The notes under the pieces are model-generated. The model was given only the letters and a program-made list of their open reading frames with translations, ran no database searches and was not told the origin of the DNA. Shown here one piece after another: positions 1 to 13,625 of a DNA stretch of 37,779 bases. Within the stretch, counting starts at the first letter, position 1. Each line of letters begins with the position of its first letter. Origin of the DNA: Alkalicoccus sp. (GTDB lineage Bacteria > Bacillota > Bacilli > Bacillales > Salisediminibacteriaceae); contig REBZ01000069.1 of the NCBI GenBank assembly GCA_007692495.1, positions 1 to 37,779 of the forward strand, read 5' to 3'. Position numbers and translations under genes: made by a program.

Positions 1-57
1 TCTCCGCGGCAGGTGAAATGAGCCGCAGGCACTCCAATAACAACACGGAGCTTTACC
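1..57. repeat. Edge of an interspersed repeat copy
   Basis: The first 57 bases match a stretch near 35207-35266 in the same order: TCTC plus a GCGG core, then GAGCCGCAGGC (20-30 here, 35231-35241 there), then ACGGAGCTTTA (45-55 here, 35256-35266 there). The two 11-base blocks are identical and the bases between them differ, as expected for diverged copies of one intergenic repeat. The copy is cut by the window edge. It sits where the end of rplL is expected just upstream in Bacillus, so it lies in the rplL-ybxB gap. Confidence 0.55.
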
Positions 58-114
58 AGAGCCTATCGAATAGAAGTGTGACAAATACGAAAATGTGAAT
101 GGGAGGAAGAAAAA

Positions 115-717
115 ATGTCCGATCATTATTATTCCAAAAAGCCGTCTGCGGGAAGCCGCCGGGTAAGAATGGAAGAAGAAATCAGCGGGGTGGAACTCGT
201 ATACACGGTGGACGAAGGAGTTTTTTCCAAGCGGGGCGTTGATTTTGGCTCCCGTCTTCTCGTAGAAAACCTGCAGGAACCGGAAGTGACCGGCCCGTTT
301 ATTGACGCAGGCTGCGGATGGGGCCCGATAGGACTTACAGCTGCCCGTTTGTTTCCGGAACGGACCGTGCATATGGTGGATGTGAACGAGCGGGCGGTGG
401 AGCTGAGCCGGGAAAACGCGGAAACGAATAAAATCCGCAACGTAAAAATATACGAACAGGATCTTCTCGCCGGGGAAAAAGAGGAATCGTTCGCAGCCGT
501 GGTCTCAAATCCACCGATCCGTGCCGGTAAGGATACGGTTTTCCGCCTGTACGAGCAGGCATGGAGAGTGCTGAAATCAGGAGGAGAACTCACAGTCGTT
601 ATTCAGAAAAAGCAGGGAGCTCCTTCAACAAAGAAGAAATTGGAAGAAATCGGCTTTGCCGTAGAGACGAAAGCAAAAGCTAAAGGGTATTTTATCTTCT
701 GCGGGAAAAAACATTGA
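115..717 (+). CDS. ybxB: Class I SAM-dependent methyltransferase, RsmC/YbxB-like
   Basis: Predicted 200-residue methyltransferase of the RsmC-like group, which modify guanine N2 in 16S rRNA; the substrate of this short Bacillus form is inferred only from the family. The SAM-binding motif DAGCGWG lies at residues 64-70, the acidic end of strand 2 at about D89, and the N-PP-I active-site motif at 132-135, typical of N2-guanine enzymes. It lacks the N-terminal half of E. coli RsmC and so resembles single-domain YbxB. The start has a GGGAGG ribosome binding site at 101-106. Its position just before rpoB is the Bacillus arrangement. Confidence 0.88.
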   Translation: MSDHYYSKKPSAGSRRVRMEEEISGVELVYTVDEGVFSKRGVDFGSRLLVENLQEPEVTGPFIDAGCGWGPIGLTAARLFPERTVHMVDVNERAVELSRENAETNKIRNVKIYEQDLLAGEKEESFAAVVSNPPIRAGKDTVFRLYEQAWRVLKSGGELTVVIQKKQGAPSTKKKLEEIGFAVETKAKAKGYFIFCGKKH

Positions 718-719
718 CG

Positions 720-748
720 TTGACAACCTGTTGTGTTAGTGTTATTTA
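720..748 (+). promoter_or_regulatory. Candidate promoter upstream of rpoB
   Basis: A perfect TTGACA lies at 720-725, just after the ybxB stop. The -10 is ambiguous: TATTTA at 743-748 with a 17-base spacer is a poor match, whereas TTTAAT at 745-750 is a better match but with a 19-base spacer. A promoter here would give rpoBC an mRNA leader of more than 300 bases. Confidence 0.4.
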
Positions 749-830
749 ATGCGTATGAATATGAAAATAGGGTTATTATGCTCTTTCATATTACAGCACT
801 GCCGTGTCAATAGATTTTAATAGAGAACGT

Positions 831-914
831 GAAAGAAAAAGGGTGAAGGCAAGAAAACTATGGACGTCTTTGAAGATGCAGTATGAGAAGACCTTAGTAC
901 CCTTTTTTTCTTTG
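831..914 (+). promoter_or_regulatory. Attenuator-like fold in the rpoB leader
   Basis: The 718-1084 gap has no credible gene. Bases 831-844 (purine-rich, ending AGGGT) are complementary to 899-913 (ACCC then a T-run and CTTT), allowing a two-base bulge, and AAGG at 846-849 can extend the stem with CCTT at 892-895. The result is a long stem with a loop of about 40 bases whose 3' arm contains seven T's (903-909). This could be a terminator/antiterminator element or simple leader structure. A second, weaker hairpin (AGAG 1031-1034 with CTCT 1045-1048) lies just before the rpoB ribosome binding site. Confidence 0.35.
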
Positions 915-1084
915 TTTCCAGAGTTTATCCGCGCATTTTCTACACTATATCCTCTGTGTCCATTATTAGCAAAGTATCGTTCTCGGGGCACATTCCACAG
1001 TCTGTGATCAGTTTAATCATGCTATCAATCAGAGGCAGTAATGTCTCTTGATGATAAAAACGTTAGGTTTGAGGGGTGAATGAG

Positions 1085-4000
1085 TTGACAGGTCAACTAG
1101 TTCAGTATGGACGCCACCGCCAGAGAAGAAGCTACGCACGAATTAATGAAGTGCTGGATCTGCCGAATTTGATCGAGATTCAGACGGCTTCCTATCAATG
1201 GTTTCTTGATGAAGGTATTCAGGAGATGTTTCAGGACATCTCGCCAATCGAGGATTTTACAGGTAACCTCGTATTGGAATTTGTCGATTATAGTTTAGGA
1301 GAACCAAAGTATCCCGTCGACGAATCAAAAGAACGCGACGTGACGTATTCTGCTCCGCTTCGGGTAAAGGTCCGTCTCATTAACCAGGAGACCGGCGAAG
1401 TAAAAGAGCAGGAAGTATTTATGGGTGATTTCCCGCTTATGACTGACACCGGAACATTTATTATTAACGGTGCTGAACGTGTTATCGTATCCCAGCTGGT
1501 CCGTTCACCGAGCGTGTATTTCAGCGATAAGATCGATAAAAACGGCAAGCGCGGCTATACCGCGACGGTTATTCCAAACCGCGGTGCCTGGCTTGAGCTG
1601 GAAACAGATGCAAAAGACGTCGTCTACGTACGAATCGACCGCACACGAAAAATTCCGGCAACGGTACTTCTTCGTGCGCTTGGATTCGGCTCTGATCAAG
1701 AAATCATTGATCTGCTTGGGGAAGATGAGTATCTGCGTAACACGCTGGAAAAAGATAATACAGATGGATCGGAAAAAGCACTGCTTGAGATCTATGAGCG
1801 TCTGCGCCCTGGTGAGCCGCCGACAGTAGAGAGTGCAAGAAGCCTTCTTAATTCCCGCTTCTTTGATCCAAAGCGCTACGACCTTGCGAATGTCGGCCGC
1901 TATAAAATGAACAAAAAGCTTCATATTAAAAATCGTCTCTTCAATCAGCGTCTTGCTGAAACACTCGTTGACCCGGAAACCGGGGAAATCCTCGCAGAAG
2001 AAGGAACAGTTATTGACCGCCGCGTGCTGGACAAGCTGATCCCGTATTTCGAAAATGGTGTAGGATTCGACCGTTATAATCTGCAGGGCGGGGTTATTGA
2101 TGATGAGGATGTCGATCTTCAGGCAGTAATGATTTACTCCCAGAAGCCTTCAGAAGAAGGAGAAACAATCAAGGTTATTGCCAACGGGGAAATTGATACG
2201 AAAATTAAAAACATCACCCCGGCGGATATCATTTCTTCCATCAGTTATTTCTTCAACCTCCTTCATGGAGTAGGGAATACGGATGATATTGACCATCTAG
2301 GTAACCGTCGTCTGCGTTCTGTCGGAGAACTTCTTCAGAACCAGTTCCGGATCGGTCTTTCCCGTATGGAACGTGTAGTACGTGAGCGTATGTCCATTCA
2401 GGATGCCAGCATGATTACACCGCAGGCGCTTATTAACATCCGCCCGGTTATCGCTTCTATTAAAGAGTTTTTCGGAAGCTCCCAGCTCTCCCAGTTCATG
2501 GATCAGACGAATCCGCTTGCCGAGCTTACGCATAAGCGGCGGCTGTCTGCGCTTGGACCCGGCGGGCTGACGCGGGAACGCGCCGGCTTTGAGGTGCGTG
2601 ACGTTCACTATTCCCACTACGGGCGTATGTGTCCAATTGAAACGCCGGAAGGACCAAACATTGGTCTGATTAACTCTCTTTCTTCTTTTGCAAAGGTGAA
2701 TCCATTTGGTTTCATCGAGTCTCCTTACCGCCGGGTCGATCACGAAAAAGGCCTCGTAACGCAGGAAGTTGACTATTTGACAGCTGATGAAGAGGACAAC
2801 TATGTTGTCGCTCAGGCGAATGCGAAGCTGGATGAGGACGGCCATTTCGTAGATGAAAATATTATCTGCCGTTTCCGCGGGGAAAACATTATCGTTGCCC
2901 GTGACCGCGTAGACTATATGGACGTATCACCGAAGCAGGTAGTTTCTGCAGCAACAGCCTGTATCCCATTCCTTGAAAACGACGACTCCAACCGTGCTCT
3001 TATGGGAGCAAACATGCAGCGTCAGGCAGTGCCTCTTATCGAGCCGCACTCGCCGCTCGTCGGTACAGGTATGGAACACGTATCCGCTAAAGATTCCGGA
3101 GCTTCGATCGTAGCGAGAAAGCCGGGACGTGTAGAACGCGTATCCGCAAACTACATCGATATCCGTGAAATTAAGACAATGGAAGGCCGGGAAGTAGAAG
3201 GGGACGTAAACCGCTACAACCTGACGAAGTTTGAACGTTCCAACCAGGGTACCTGCTACAATCAGCGACCGATCGTAGCGGAAGGGAACATCGTGGAAAA
3301 AGGAGAAATCCTTGCCGATGGTTCTTCCATGGAAAAGGGAGAAATGGCTCTTGGCCAGAACGTGCTTGTCGGTTTCATGACATGGGACGGCTACAACTAT
3401 GAGGATGCGATTATCCTCAGTGAGCGTCTTGTAAAAGACGATGTATATACGTCCATTCATATTGAGGAATACGAATCGGAAGCCCGTGACACGAAGCTTG
3501 GACCGGAAGAAATTACACGCGACATTCCAAACGTCGGAGACGATGCGCTCCGTAACCTGGACGACCGCGGTATTATCCGTGTCGGAGCGGAAGTGAAAGA
3601 TGGGGACATTCTCGTCGGTAAAGTAACTCCTAAAGGGGTGACGGAACTGACAGCAGAAGAACGTCTTCTTCATGCAATCTTCGGTGAAAAAGCCCGTGAA
3701 GTCCGGGATACTTCCCTTCGTGCACCGCACGGCGGCGACGGGATCGTCCTTGATGTGAAGATCTTTAACCGGGAAGACGGCGACGAACTTCCTCCTGGCG
3801 TGAATCAGCTAGTACGTGTCTACATCGTACAGAAGCGTAAGATTCACGAAGGGGACAAAATGGCCGGTCGTCACGGTAACAAAGGTGTTATTTCCAAGAT
3901 TCTTCCGGAAGAAGATATGCCTTATCTGCCGGACGGCACGCCGATCGATATTATGCTTAACCCGCTTGGTGTACCATCACGTATGAATATCGGACAGGTG

Positions 4001-4630
4001 CTGGAGCTGCATATGGGTATGGCTGCACGCCAGCTCAACATGCACATTGCTACACCGGTATTTGACGGAGCGAATGAAGAAGATGTATGGTCTACAATCG
4101 AAGAAGCCGGTATGGCCCGCGACGGAAAAACCGTCCTTTATGACGGACGAAGCGGAGAGCCTTTTGACAGCCGTGTCTCTGTCGGTGTTATGTATATGAT
4201 CAAACTGGCACACATGGTTGATGACAAGCTTCACGCCCGTTCGACAGGTCCTTATTCCCTTGTTACGCAGCAGCCGCTCGGTGGTAAAGCCCAGTTCGGT
4301 GGACAGCGCTTCGGGGAAATGGAAGTATGGGCACTGGAAGCATATGGTGCCGCCTACACCCTTCAGGAAATTCTGACTGTCAAATCCGATGATACAATCG
4401 GCCGTGTGAAAACGTACGAAGCGATTGTAAAAGGTGAAAATGTACCGGAGCCGGGAGTACCTGAATCTTTCAAAGTATTGATTAAGGAACTGCAGAGTCT
4501 TGGTATGGACGTGAAGATGCTTTCCAGCAATGATGAAGAAATTGATATGCTTGAAATAGATGAAGAGGAAGAGCAGACGAACGACAAGCTGAATCTGAAT
4601 CTGGAATCAGGTGGAGAATCTAACGCGTAA
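1085..4630 (+). CDS. rpoB: DNA-directed RNA polymerase subunit beta
   Basis: The beta subunit of RNA polymerase forms one side of the active-site cleft and binds rifampicin. I start it at TTG 1085, giving the N-terminus [20 protein letters not shown] as in B. subtilis, with GAGGGGTGA at 1071-1079 as ribosome binding site; an in-frame GTG at 1076 overlaps that site. The length is 1181 residues. The rifampicin region ([12 protein letters not shown] onward, about 463-490) keeps Q470, H483 and S488, so wild-type sensitivity is expected. Late conserved blocks include [12 protein letters not shown] and the C-terminal [21 protein letters not shown]. The C-terminus ends in an acidic tail. The rpoC ribosome binding site follows within 25 bases. 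Confidence 0.97.
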   Translation: MTGQLVQYGRHRQRRSYARINEVLDLPNLIEIQTASYQWFLDEGIQEMFQDISPIEDFTGNLVLEFVDYSLGEPKYPVDESKERDVTYSAPLRVKVRLINQETGEVKEQEVFMGDFPLMTDTGTFIINGAERVIVSQLVRSPSVYFSDKIDKNGKRGYTATVIPNRGAWLELETDAKDVVYVRIDRTRKIPATVLLRALGFGSDQEIIDLLGEDEYLRNTLEKDNTDGSEKALLEIYERLRPGEPPTVESARSLLNSRFFDPKRYDLANVGRYKMNKKLHIKNRLFNQRLAETLVDPETGEILAEEGTVIDRRVLDKLIPYFENGVGFDRYNLQGGVIDDEDVDLQAVMIYSQKPSEEGETIKVIANGEIDTKIKNITPADIISSISYFFNLLHGVGNTDDIDHLGNRRLRSVGELLQNQFRIGLSRMERVVRERMSIQDASMITPQALINIRPVIASIKEFFGSSQLSQFMDQTNPLAELTHKRRLSALGPGGLTRERAGFEVRDVHYSHYGRMCPIETPEGPNIGLINSLSSFAKVNPFGFIESPYRRVDHEKGLVTQEVDYLTADEEDNYVVAQANAKLDEDGHFVDENIICRFRGENIIVARDRVDYMDVSPKQVVSAATACIPFLENDDSNRALMGANMQRQAVPLIEPHSPLVGTGMEHVSAKDSGASIVARKPGRVERVSANYIDIREIKTMEGREVEGDVNRYNLTKFERSNQGTCYNQRPIVAEGNIVEKGEILADGSSMEKGEMALGQNVLVGFMTWDGYNYEDAIILSERLVKDDVYTSIHIEEYESEARDTKLGPEEITRDIPNVGDDALRNLDDRGIIRVGAEVKDGDILVGKVTPKGVTELTAEERLLHAIFGEKAREVRDTSLRAPHGGDGIVLDVKIFNREDGDELPPGVNQLVRVYIVQKRKIHEGDKMAGRHGNKGVISKILPEEDMPYLPDGTPIDIMLNPLGVPSRMNIGQVLELHMGMAARQLNMHIATPVFDGANEEDVWSTIEEAGMARDGKTVLYDGRSGEPFDSRVSVGVMYMIKLAHMVDDKLHARSTGPYSLVTQQPLGGKAQFGGQRFGEMEVWALEAYGAAYTLQEILTVKSDDTIGRVKTYEAIVKGENVPEPGVPESFKVLIKELQSLGMDVKMLSSNDEEIDMLEIDEEEEQTNDKLNLNLESGGESNA

Positions 4631-4666
4631 CCGGTGAATTCGAATGCTGAAAGGGAGGTTGGCCCC

Positions 4667-7600
4667 TTGATAGATGTAAATAACTTTGAATATATGAAAA
4701 TCGGTCTTGCTTCCTCCGACAAGATCCGCTCTTGGTCACGCGGAGAAGTAAAAAAACCGGAAACGATTAACTATCGTACCCTCAAACCGGAAAAGGACGG
4801 GCTTTTCTGTGAGCGCATCTTCGGTCCGACAAAAGACTGGGAGTGCCACTGCGGCAAGTATAAACGTGTCCGCTATAAAGGCGTCGTCTGTGACCGGTGT
4901 GGAGTGGAAGTAACACGTGCGAAAGTTCGGCGTGAGCGTATGGGGCACATTGAACTTGCTGCCCCTGTTTCCCACATCTGGTACTTCAAAGGAATTCCAA
5001 GCCGTATGGGACTTGTCCTGGACATGTCCCCGCGGTCCCTGGAAGAAGTCATTTACTTTGCTTCCTACGTTGTAACAGATACAGGAGATACGCCGCTTGA
5101 GCTGAAGCAGCTTCTTTCCGAAAAAGAGTACCGCGCGTACCGTGAAAAGTACGGACGTACCTTCAATGCAGAAATGGGAGCAGAAGCTATCCGCAAGCTG
5201 CTCGAAGATATTGATCTGGATAAAGAAGCAAACATGCTGAAAGAAGAGCTGGAAACAGCACAGGGCCAGCGGCGCACACGTGCAATCAAGCGTCTGGAAG
5301 TACTTGAAGCGTTCCGCCACTCTGATAACGATCCGGACTGGATGGTACTCGATGTACTTCCTGTTATTCCACCGGAACTCCGGCCGATGGTGCAGCTGGA
5401 CGGCGGACGTTTTGCGACGTCCGACCTGAACGATCTGTACCGCAGGGTAATTAACCGGAACAACCGTCTGAAGCGACTTCTCGATCTTGGTGCTCCAAGC
5501 ATCATCGTACAGAACGAGAAACGGATGCTTCAGGAAGCAGTGGATGCGCTTATCGATAACGGCCGGCGGGGCCGTCCTGTCACCGGGCCGGGTAACCGTC
5601 CGCTTAAATCACTTTCACATATGCTGAAAGGTAAGCAGGGACGTTTCCGTCAAAACCTTCTCGGTAAACGTGTAGACTATTCCGGACGTTCGGTTATCGT
5701 TGTAGGTCCGCACCTGAAAATGTACCAGTGCGGTCTGCCGAAAGAAATGGCGCTGGAGCTCTTCAAGCCTTTCGTCATGAAGGAGCTTGTAGGCAAGGGT
5801 CTCGCTCATAATATTAAGAGTGCAAAACGTAAAGTAGAACGTGTCCACCCGGAAGTATGGGACGTACTGGAAGAAGTTATCCGGGAACACCCGGTACTTC
5901 TGAACCGTGCACCGACACTGCACCGGCTTGGTATTCAGGCGTTTGAACCAACGCTTGTCGAAGGACGTGCGATCAAGCTTCACCCGCTCGTATGTACTGC
6001 TTACAACGCCGACTTTGACGGGGACCAGATGGCTGTACACGTACCGCTTTCTGCCGAAGCACAGGCAGAGTCACGTCTTCTGATGCTTGCAGCTCAGAAC
6101 ATCCTGAATCCGAAGGACGGTAAGCCGGTTGTAACACCTTCCCAGGACATGGTACTTGGTAACTACTACCTGACGCTGGAGCGCGCAGGGTCAGTCGGGG
6201 AAGGCACAACTTTCCATGCACCGAACGAAGTGCTGACAGCTTACCAGAATGGCTATGTACACCTGCATACACGGATTGCCCTTCCGGTAAAATCCATTGA
6301 TAAAGCCAACTTCCGGGATGAGTTTGAAGATCATCTTCTTCTCACTTCCGTCGGGAAAGTAATTTTCAATGAGATCCTGCCGAAGTCATTCCCGTATGTG
6401 AACGAGCCGACAGCAGAGAACCTGGAAATTGAAACACCTTCCCGCTACATGGTGAAAGCCGATACAGATGTGAAGAAGGAATTCAGCGAACGGGAAATCG
6501 TTGCGCCGTTTAAAAAAGGATTCCTCGGGGATATTATCGCCGAAGTCTTCAAGAAGTTTAAGATTTCCGAAACGTCCGTCATGCTTGATAAGATGAAGGA
6601 TCTCGGATTCTACTATTCCACAAAAGCCGGCGTAACAGTTGGTGTATCCGATATCGTCGTACTGAAGGACAAGCAGGATATTCTCGACGACGCAGAGGAA
6701 AAGGTATCGAAAATATCCAAGCAGTTCCGCCGCGGTCTGATCACGGAGGACGAGCGGTACGATAAAGTAATCGAGGTCTGGGGTAAAGCCAAGGACGTTA
6801 TCCAGGAAAAACTTCTTGGAACTCTTGATAAAACGAACCCGATCTTTATGATGAGTGATTCCGGAGCGCGTGGTAACGCGTCCAACTTCACCCAGCTAGC
6901 CGGTATGCGTGGTCTGATGGCAAACCCGTCCGGACGCATTATCGAGCTTCCGATCAAATCCAGTTTCCGTGAAGGTCTGACAGTACTTGAGTACTTTATT
7001 TCCACGCACGGGGCACGAAAAGGTCTGGCGGATACCGCTCTTAAAACAGCTGACTCCGGTTACCTTACACGCCGTCTCGTAGACGTTGCCCAGGATGTTA
7101 TTATCCGGGAAGAAGACTGCGGTACGGACCGTGGACTTGAAGTACAGGCGATTACGGAAGGTGCGGAAGTCATTGAAGGTCTTTACGACCGTCTTGTCGG
7201 CCGTTCTGCATTCCAGAATGTTTACCATCCGGAAACGAATGAACTTCTTATTGCACGCAATGAGGAAATTTCCGAAGACACAGCAAAAGTAATTGAAGAT
7301 TCCGGTATTAAAACTGTGCTTATCCGTTCTGTGTTTACGTGTGATACAAAACACGGCTCCTGTAAAAAGTGTTACGGCCGTAACCTGGCGACAGGAGCGG
7401 AAGTGGAAGTCGGAGAAGCAGTTGGTATTATTGCTGCCCAGTCAATCGGGGAGCCGGGTACTCAGCTGACGATGCGTACGTTCCACACAGGCGGGGTAGC
7501 CGGAGACGACATTACCCAGGGTCTGCCTCGTATTCAGGAAGTATTTGAAGCCCGTAATCCAAAAGGGCAGGCAGTTATTTCCGAAATTGAAGGTAAAATT

Positions 7601-8281
7601 ACTGATATCCGGGAAGCAAATGACAAAAAAGAAATCGTCGTCCAGAATGCAATCGAAACACGCACGTACCCGACACTCTACGGCTCACGACTCAAAATGG
7701 AAGTTGGCGACGAAGTGAGACCGGGACAGGAACTGACAGAAGGTTCCATCGATCCGAAAGAACTTCTGAAAGTTTCCGGTGTACACGGAGTACAGGAATA
7801 CCTGCTCCGCGAAGTGCAGAAAGTTTACCGTATGCAGGGTGTTGAAATCGGCGACAAGCACGTCGAAGTAATGGTTCGTCAAATGATGCGTAAAGTACGC
7901 GTTATTGATGCGGGAGACACAGAAGTACTTCCGGGGTCCCTGGTGGAAATCCATCAGTTTAACGACGTCAACCGTGATATCCTTCTTAAAGGGCGCCGCC
8001 CTGCAACAGGACTTCCGGTACTGCTCGGTATTACGAAAGCTTCACTTGAAACAGATTCCTTCCTATCTGCCGCTTCCTTCCAGGAAACGACACGCGTTCT
8101 CACAGACGCTGCCATTAAAGGCAAGCGTGATGAACTTGTCGGCCTGAAGGAAAATGTTATCATCGGTAAACTTGTACCTGCCGGAACCGGCATGCAGCGC
8201 TACCGTCAGATGAAGCATGTGGATCTGGAAGAAAAAGAAACAGAAGATACAATGGAAGAAGTTACAGCACGCGAAGAATAA
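4667..8281 (+). CDS. rpoC: DNA-directed RNA polymerase subunit beta'
   Basis: Catalytic subunit of RNA polymerase, 1204 residues. I place the start at TTG 4667, preceded by GGAGG at 4654-4658; a GTG at 4634 is in frame but has no such site and would add 11 non-homologous residues. The first zinc site is C60, C62, C75, C78. The catalytic magnesium loop NADFDGD is at 447-453 with aspartates 449, 451 and 453. A second zinc site is visible later (DCGTDRG, then [11 protein letters not shown]). The trigger-loop region [16 protein letters not shown] is intact. It is cotranscribed with rpoB. Both large polymerase genes use TTG, a rare shared choice also seen in Bacillus. Confidence 0.97.
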   Translation: MIDVNNFEYMKIGLASSDKIRSWSRGEVKKPETINYRTLKPEKDGLFCERIFGPTKDWECHCGKYKRVRYKGVVCDRCGVEVTRAKVRRERMGHIELAAPVSHIWYFKGIPSRMGLVLDMSPRSLEEVIYFASYVVTDTGDTPLELKQLLSEKEYRAYREKYGRTFNAEMGAEAIRKLLEDIDLDKEANMLKEELETAQGQRRTRAIKRLEVLEAFRHSDNDPDWMVLDVLPVIPPELRPMVQLDGGRFATSDLNDLYRRVINRNNRLKRLLDLGAPSIIVQNEKRMLQEAVDALIDNGRRGRPVTGPGNRPLKSLSHMLKGKQGRFRQNLLGKRVDYSGRSVIVVGPHLKMYQCGLPKEMALELFKPFVMKELVGKGLAHNIKSAKRKVERVHPEVWDVLEEVIREHPVLLNRAPTLHRLGIQAFEPTLVEGRAIKLHPLVCTAYNADFDGDQMAVHVPLSAEAQAESRLLMLAAQNILNPKDGKPVVTPSQDMVLGNYYLTLERAGSVGEGTTFHAPNEVLTAYQNGYVHLHTRIALPVKSIDKANFRDEFEDHLLLTSVGKVIFNEILPKSFPYVNEPTAENLEIETPSRYMVKADTDVKKEFSEREIVAPFKKGFLGDIIAEVFKKFKISETSVMLDKMKDLGFYYSTKAGVTVGVSDIVVLKDKQDILDDAEEKVSKISKQFRRGLITEDERYDKVIEVWGKAKDVIQEKLLGTLDKTNPIFMMSDSGARGNASNFTQLAGMRGLMANPSGRIIELPIKSSFREGLTVLEYFISTHGARKGLADTALKTADSGYLTRRLVDVAQDVIIREEDCGTDRGLEVQAITEGAEVIEGLYDRLVGRSAFQNVYHPETNELLIARNEEISEDTAKVIEDSGIKTVLIRSVFTCDTKHGSCKKCYGRNLATGAEVEVGEAVGIIAAQSIGEPGTQLTMRTFHTGGVAGDDITQGLPRIQEVFEARNPKGQAVISEIEGKITDIREANDKKEIVVQNAIETRTYPTLYGSRLKMEVGDEVRPGQELTEGSIDPKELLKVSGVHGVQEYLLREVQKVYRMQGVEIGDKHVEVMVRQMMRKVRVIDAGDTEVLPGSLVEIHQFNDVNRDILLKGRRPATGLPVLLGITKASLETDSFLSAASFQETTRVLTDAAIKGKRDELVGLKENVIIGKLVPAGTGMQRYRQMKHVDLEEKETEDTMEEVTAREE

Positions 8282-8367
8282 ACAGTCAGTCCGGGGGCGG
8301 GTGACAGCTCCCGGTTTTCCCGAAGAAGGAAGACCGGAGCAGCGGAAGAAAAACCCGTATAAAAGTA

Positions 8368-8396
8368 TTGACACTGTACGTCCCCGGTGATAGTAT
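8368..8396 (+). promoter_or_regulatory. Sigma-A-type promoter for rplGB and the str operon
   Basis: TTGACA at 8368-8373, a 17-base spacer and TAGTAT at 8391-8396 (four of six). It lies 87 bases after the rpoC stop and about 40 bases before the rplGB start, so transcription would begin near 8403. Confidence 0.6.
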
Positions 8397-8436
8397 ATCT
8401 AAGTGTGCCAAATACCTGATGCTTTGGAGGATAAAG

Positions 8437-8685
8437 ATGTCTTATGAAAAAGTAGCACAGGCAGCAGAGAAAGTAGTCGGCACGAAGCAGACATTAAAAG
8501 CACTGGAAAGTGAACAGGTACGAGAGCTCATAGTGGCGCAGGATGCAGACCGCGACATACTCGAAAGAGTACTGGCGGCAGCGGAACATCTGGAAGTTCC
8601 AGTAGGCTATGTAGAGTCGATGAAAAAACTCGGCCGGGCCTGCGGAATCGATGTGAATGCAGCCATCGTAGCGATAAAAAAGTAA
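8437..8685 (+). CDS. rplGB: L7Ae/L30e-family K-turn RNA-binding protein
   Basis: An 82-residue member of the L7Ae/L30e family, equivalent in size and position to B. subtilis YbxF. The family binds kink-turn RNA motifs, including those in riboswitches and rRNA; the natural target in bacilli is not settled. The conserved GTKQTLKALE stretch lies near residues 17-26 and the KKLGRACGIDVNAA block near the C-terminus. The start is ATG 8437 with TTGGAGG at 8424-8430. An upstream in-frame TTG at 8368 is actually the -35 box of the promoter. Confidence 0.93.
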   Translation: MSYEKVAQAAEKVVGTKQTLKALESEQVRELIVAQDADRDILERVLAAAEHLEVPVGYVESMKKLGRACGIDVNAAIVAIKK

Positions 8686-8687
8686 AA

Positions 8688-8727
8688 AAAGTTTTTGCTG
8701 GGTTCCCAGGAAATCAGCAAAAACTTT
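8688..8727 (+). terminator. Strong hairpin between rplGB and rpsL
   Basis: AAAGTTTTTGCTG (8688-8700) pairs perfectly with CAGCAAAAACTTT (8715-8727), a 13-bp stem with a 14-base loop. The loop side can form a competing CTGGG/CCCAG pairing. The following T-run is short and interrupted by C, so it may be a leaky terminator, an RNA processing site or a translational regulator of rpsL. Confidence 0.45.
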
Positions 8728-8796
8728 CCTTTTACCCATTTGTGAACCACCTGGACCAGTGGGCTTGCATTTCGAATAAGAAGGGAGGACAAATCA

Positions 8797-9207
8797 ATGC
8801 CTACAATTAATCAGCTTGTACGCAAAGGCCGTGAGTCAAAGCCAACAAAGTCAGACTCCCCGGCTCTTAACCGTGGCTACAACAGCTACAAAAAGAGACA
8901 AACACACGAGGATTCCCCGCAGAAGCGCGGTGTATGTACACGTGTTGGGACAATGACACCAAAGAAGCCGAACTCCGCCCTGCGTAAATACGCGCGTGTT
9001 CGTCTTACGAACCAGATTGAAGTTACAGCTTATATCCCGGGAATCGGGCACAACCTTCAGGAGCACAGTGTTGTGCTTATCCGTGGAGGACGTGTAAAGG
9101 ACCTTCCGGGTGTACGTTACCACATTGTACGTGGTGCGCTTGACACAGCAGGTGTCGAAGGCCGACGTCAGAGCCGTTCAAAATACGGTACGAAACGACC
9201 TAAGTAA
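8797..9207 (+). CDS. rpsL: 30S ribosomal protein S12
   Basis: S12 lies at the decoding centre of the small subunit. The 136-residue protein carries [17 protein letters not shown], with K56 the residue changed in classical streptomycin-resistant mutants, so the sequence predicts sensitivity. The second conserved loop, [13 protein letters not shown], is intact. GGGAGG precedes the ATG by a normal distance. It is the first gene of the str operon (rpsL, rpsG, fusA, tuf). The gap upstream includes a near-palindrome around 8748-8763. Confidence 0.97.
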   Translation: MPTINQLVRKGRESKPTKSDSPALNRGYNSYKKRQTHEDSPQKRGVCTRVGTMTPKKPNSALRKYARVRLTNQIEVTAYIPGIGHNLQEHSVVLIRGGRVKDLPGVRYHIVRGALDTAGVEGRRQSRSKYGTKRPK

Positions 9208-9254
9208 TAAAAGGCTGCCAGCCAGCCGCATTATAATTGAAAGGAGGGACCTAT

Positions 9255-9725
9255 ATGCCTCGTAAAGGACCAGTACCTCGCCGCGATGTATTAGCCGACC
9301 CTATCTATAAGTCAAAACTTGTTACCCGCCTGATCAACCGAATCATGATCGACGGAAAAAAGGGAACAGCTCAGAAGTCACTATATAATGCTTTTGATCT
9401 AGTACGCGAGCGTTCCGGCAAAGATCCTCAGGAAGTGTTTGAAGAAGCGCTTAAAAACATCATGCCGGTTCTGGAAGTTAAAGCCCGCCGTGTTGGTGGT
9501 GCCAACTACCAGGTACCGATTGAAGTTAAACCTGAGCGTCGTACTACACTTGGACTTCGCTGGCTCGTAAGCTACGCCCGCCTTCGTGGTGAAAAGACGA
9601 TGGAAGAGCGTCTAGCAAACGAAATCATGGATGCAGCCAACAACACAGGTGCAGCCGTGAAGAAGCGTGAAGAAACACACAAAATGGCAGAAGCAAACAA
9701 AGCGTTTGCTCATTACCGCTGGTAA
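9255..9725 (+). CDS. rpsG: 30S ribosomal protein S7
   Basis: S7 nucleates assembly of the 30S head and contacts E-site tRNA. The protein is 156 residues, the usual size. I start at ATG 9255 ([16 protein letters not shown]), preceded by AAGGAGGG at 9241-9248; an in-frame GTG at 9237 would lie before that site. Second gene of the str operon, 47 bases after rpsL. Confidence 0.97.
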   Translation: MPRKGPVPRRDVLADPIYKSKLVTRLINRIMIDGKKGTAQKSLYNAFDLVRERSGKDPQEVFEEALKNIMPVLEVKARRVGGANYQVPIEVKPERRTTLGLRWLVSYARLRGEKTMEERLANEIMDAANNTGAAVKKREETHKMAEANKAFAHYRW

Positions 9726-9750
9726 GCCGTATATAAGTGTGCAGATCACT

Positions 9751-9780
9751 CAGGGAAGCGGGCACTGTTCCGCTTTTCTG
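9751..9780 (+). promoter_or_regulatory. Hairpin between rpsG and fusA
   Basis: Eleven pairs can form between 9751-9761 and 9770-9780 (nine Watson-Crick, two G-U), with an 8-base loop. No uninterrupted T-run follows, so it is more likely an mRNA stability or processing structure than a full terminator. Confidence 0.4.
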
Positions 9781-9819
9781 CAGTGAATATAACTTGATTT
9801 ACAGGAAGGAGAAAGACAC

Positions 9820-11898
<2,079 letters not shown>

Positions 11899-11933
11899 AC
11901 CGGCAATTGTCAGGCAAGACTTTTTGTTGTAAG

Positions 11934-11973
11934 CTAGGGAAGGTGATGAACCAGCTTCTTCACCTTCGCTTAG
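11934..11973 (+). promoter_or_regulatory. Hairpin between fusA and tuf
   Basis: GAAGGTGA (11939-11946) pairs with TCACCTTC (11960-11967), and the stem can extend through CTA/TAG at the base. An A/T-rich stretch without a T-run follows, then the tuf ribosome binding site. It may be a processing or partial termination site allowing tuf to be expressed apart from fusA. I did not find a convincing tuf-specific promoter. Confidence 0.4.
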
Positions 11974-12014
11974 ATATAAAAATAAATTAACTATATGTAA
12001 GGAGGATTTCGATC

Positions 12015-13205
<1,191 letters not shown>

Positions 13206-13216
13206 TCTCTACTCTG

Positions 13217-13249
13217 AAAGCCGAGCGAAATTTCGCTCGGCTTTTTTTT
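13217..13249 (+). terminator. Rho-independent terminator of the str operon
   Basis: AAAGCCGAGC GAAA TTTC GCTCGGCTTT forms a near-perfect palindromic stem (13217-13244), followed by a T-run to 13249. It lies 11 bases after the tuf stop. Confidence 0.92.
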
Positions 13250-13328
13250 GCGTTCTGAAAGGCATTGGTTTTTATAGTGCAGGGCTGTGATAGTTTCGTC
13301 GGTGTTTCTTTAGAAAACGCATAAGTGG

Positions 13329-13497
13329 GCTGCTGATTAATTCAGAGGGTGGAGTGATTAATTTTGGGAAATTTGGTTCTTATAATGACAGTAAATTTTT
13401 TATAATGATTAAACAGCCGCCTAATGACAAAAAGACAGCTTATAAAGTTTAAAAGGCCGTCTATCATGATTAAAGCGTCCCTTATAATGATTAATCA
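13329..13497. repeat. Left eight-unit dyad array flanking the NERD gene
   Basis: Eight 9-base units related to TAAT-G-ATTA begin at 13331, 13352, 13383, 13403, 13422, 13443, 13464 and 13485. Spacings are 21, 31, 20, 19, 21, 21 and 21 bases, close to two or three helical turns. Units 4 and 8 are perfect dyads, unit 6 is the variant dyad TAAA-G-TTTA, and the others keep one half. The same series recurs after the NERD gene (14638-14800). The rest of this gap (13250-13328 and 13498-13564) shows no gene. Confidence 0.8.
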
Positions 13498-13564
13498 TCT
13501 CATATTCTAGGGAGTCCCCCTCCCCCTTCAAAAAACATATCCCAAACAAACGTTCTTTTTATAG

Positions 13565-13593
13565 TGGAAATATTAGTAAAATAGAGCTATAAT
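13565..13593 (+). promoter_or_regulatory. Probable promoter of the NERD gene
   Basis: TGGAAA at 13565-13570 (four of six to TTGACA), a 17-base spacer and a perfect TATAAT at 13588-13593. Transcription would begin near 13600, shortly before GGAGGA at 13611. It lies about 70 bases downstream of the last unit of the left array, so a protein bound there could act on it. Confidence 0.5.
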
Positions 13594-13625
13594 CAAGTCA
13601 TCTATCCAGCGGAGGAGTGGGGAAG

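Noticed and set aside
804-1007. A 67-residue frame in the rpoB leader
   Set aside because: It has no good ribosome binding site, reads through the proposed structured leader and has low-complexity composition.
13269-13566. Shared 11-base string TTTTTATAGTG at 13269-13279 and 13556-13566 as a target-site duplication around the left array
   Set aside because: The string is A/T-rich, it brackets only one array and not the whole island, and the flanking bases do not support an insertion boundary.
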